Of a stretch of DNA of 64,000 nt, positions 62,431 through 64,000 are shown one piece after another; the first letter of the stretch is position 1; each line of letters opens with the position of its first letter. The DNA comes from Mimachlamys varia. Taxonomy: Eukaryota; Mollusca; Bivalvia; Pectinida; Pectinidae. The notes beneath the pieces were generated by a model. It ran no database searches, had not been told where the DNA came from, and saw only the letters and a list, made by a program, of their open reading frames with translations. The stretch covers positions 46,007,058 to 46,071,057 of the forward strand of contig OX392532.1 in the NCBI GenBank assembly GCA_947623455.1, read 5' to 3'. The translations under genes were made by a program, and so were the position numbers.

Positions 62431-64000
62431 GTTATCTAGGTATGGTCTGTAGTGATATATATAGACAGTTATCTAGGTATGGTCTGTAGTTATATCTATA
62501 GACAGTTATCTAGGTATGGTCTGTAGTGATATATATAGACAGTTATCTAGGTATGGTCTGTAGTTATATCTATAAGACAGTTATCTAGGTATGGTCTGTA
62601 GTTATATCTATAGACAGTTATCTAGGTATGGTTTGTTGTTATATCTATAGACAGTTATCTAGGTATGGTCTGTAGTTATATCTATAGACAGTTATCTAGG
62701 TATAGTATGTAGTTATAGCTATAGACAGTTATCTAGGTATGGTCTGTAGTGATATATATAGACAGTTATCTAGGTATGGTCTGTAGTTATATCTATAGAC
62801 AGTTATCTAGGTATGGTCTGTAGTGATATATATAGACAGTTATCTAGGTATGGTCTGTAGTTATACCTATAAGACAGTTATCTAGGTATGGTCTGTAGTT
62901 ATATATATAGATAGTTATCTAGGTATGGTCTGTAGTTATATATATAGATAGTTATCTAGGTATGGTCTGTAGTTATATCTATAGACAGTTATCTAGGTAT
63001 AGTCTGTAGTGATATATATAGACAGTTATCTAGGTATGGTCTGTAGTTATATCTATAGACAGTTATCTAGGTATGGTCTGTAGTTATATATATAGACAGT
63101 TATCTAGGTATGGTCTGTAGTTATATATATAGACAGTTATCTAGGTATGGTCTGTAGATATATATATAGACAGTTATCTAGGTACGGTCTGTAGTTATAC
63201 CTATAGACACTTATCTAGGTATAGTCTGTAGTGATATATATAGACAGTTATCTAGGTATGGTCTGTAGTTATATCTATAGACAGTTATCTAGGTATGGTA
63301 TGTAGTGATATATATAGACAGTTATCTAGGTATGGTCTGTAGTGATATATATAGACAGTTATCTAGGTATGGTCTGTAGTTATATATATAGACAGTTATC
63401 TAGGTATGGTCTGTAGTGATATATATAGACAGTTATCTAGGTATGGTCTGTAGTTATATCTATAGACAGTTATCTAGGTATGGTATGTAGTGATATATAT
63501 AGACAGTTATCTAGGTATGGTCTGTAGTGATATATATAGACAGTTATCTAGGTATGGTCTGTAGTTATATATATAGACAGTTATCTAGGTATAGTCTGTA
63601 GTTATATATATAGACAGTTATCTAGGTATGGTCTGTAGTTATATCTATAGACAGTTATCTAGGTATGGTCTGTAGTTATATATATAGACAGTTATCTAGG
63701 TATAGTCTGTAGTGATATATATAGACAGTTATCTAGGTATAGTCTGTAGTTATATATATAGACAGTTATCTAGGTATGGTCTGTAGTTATATATATAGAC
63801 AGTTATCTAGGTATGGTCTGTAGTTATATATATAGACAGTTATCTAGGTATGGTCTGTAGTGATATATATAGACAGTTATCTAGGTATAGTCTGTAGTGA
63901 TATATATAGACAGTTATCTAGGTATAGTCTGTAGTTATATATATAGACAGTTATCTAGGTATGGTCTGTAGTTATATATATAGACAGTTATCTAGGTATG

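Larger units (their letters stand above)
54282..64000. repeat. 37-bp satellite-like array, about 260 copies, runs off the window
   Basis: Units contain GACAGTTATCTAGGTATGGT and CTGTAGTTATATCTATA. The last part varies: TTATATATATA, TGATATATATA, TTATACCTATAA, TTATAGCTATA. GGTATAGTC alternates with GGTATGGTC. Some units gain extra TA dinucleotides (near 55127, 57525, 57640 and 62190). Stop triplets occur in every frame, so no long frames appear, unlike in the other arrays. It follows the 27-bp array after about 10 bp. Large blocks are duplicated at offsets of 1,598 bp and about 7.0 kb. The right end lies outside the window. Confidence 0.98.

Noticed and set aside
8124..64000. CRISPR-like interpretation of the regular repeats
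   Set aside because: Units are contiguous with no unique spacers, and the surroundings are eukaryotic in character with no cas genes.
1..64000. Excess of periods divisible by three, suggesting protein repeats
   Set aside because: About seven of sixteen periods are multiples of three (27, 63, 30, 42, 36, 30, 27), against about five expected by chance, so there is no real enrichment.
17290..64000. Shared CTATAGACA in the 42-bp and large 37-bp units as proof of common origin
   Set aside because: A shared 9-mer between two AT-rich units has a chance of a few per cent, and over a hundred pairs of families could be compared, so this match alone is not significant.

Overview
This 64 kb window is a gene-poor piece of a eukaryotic nuclear genome made almost entirely of tandem repeats. 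I see no convincing protein-coding gene, tRNA, rRNA, CRISPR array or prokaryotic operon. The AT-rich spacers, abundant non-coding minisatellites, and a diverged repeat with terminal inverted repeats all point to a eukaryote. An aquatic invertebrate such as a mollusc is a plausible guess, but nothing in the window proves it.

Layout: 1-662 unique; 663-1893 G-rich 27-bp array; 1894-2522 unique with a CRE-like hairpin; 2523-6929 38-bp array; 6930-8123 mostly unique with a small 37-bp array; 8124-8522 22-bp array; 8523-8907 unique; 8908-15319 63-bp array; 15320-15450 spacer; 15451-16510 10-bp array with a 330-bp higher-order repeat; 16511-17289 spacer with a 4-copy 30-bp repeat; 17290-27365 42-bp array (about 240 copies); 27386-29535 61-bp array with decayed edges; 29548-30494 36-bp array with a decayed tail; 30640-31259 unique; 31260-31553 20-bp array; 31610-33303 diverged duplicated element(s) bounded by inverted repeats; 33304-35101 AT-rich spacer with hairpins; 35102-37287 47-bp array containing a nearly perfect 904/905-bp tandem duplication; 37288-38661 unique; 38662-39023 30-bp array; 39024-39309 37-bp array; 39310-39945 unique; 39946-54273 a second 27-bp array (about 530 copies); 54282-64000 a second, unrelated 37-bp array (about 260 copies) that runs off the window end.

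Adding the arrays gives about 53-54 kb, or roughly 84% of the window, in at least sixteen tandem-repeat tracts. The tracts show few obvious sequence relationships to one another; the 61-bp and 36-bp arrays are the clearest possible relatives. Many arrays carry higher-order structure (multi-unit blocks duplicated at constant offsets). This is the signature of repeated unequal exchange or replication slippage of blocks, not of single-unit stuttering alone. Long open frames occur inside several arrays, up to 698 codons at 43377-45473. They are what short stop-free units produce by chance, and frame-breaking one-base unit variants argue against translation in the 42- and 63-bp arrays.

No genes work together here. 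The biology of interest is the concentration of independent satellites, their nested duplication history, strong strand composition bias, and the possible role of mobile elements in seeding them. Assembly collapse or mis-joining is a real concern for such sequence.
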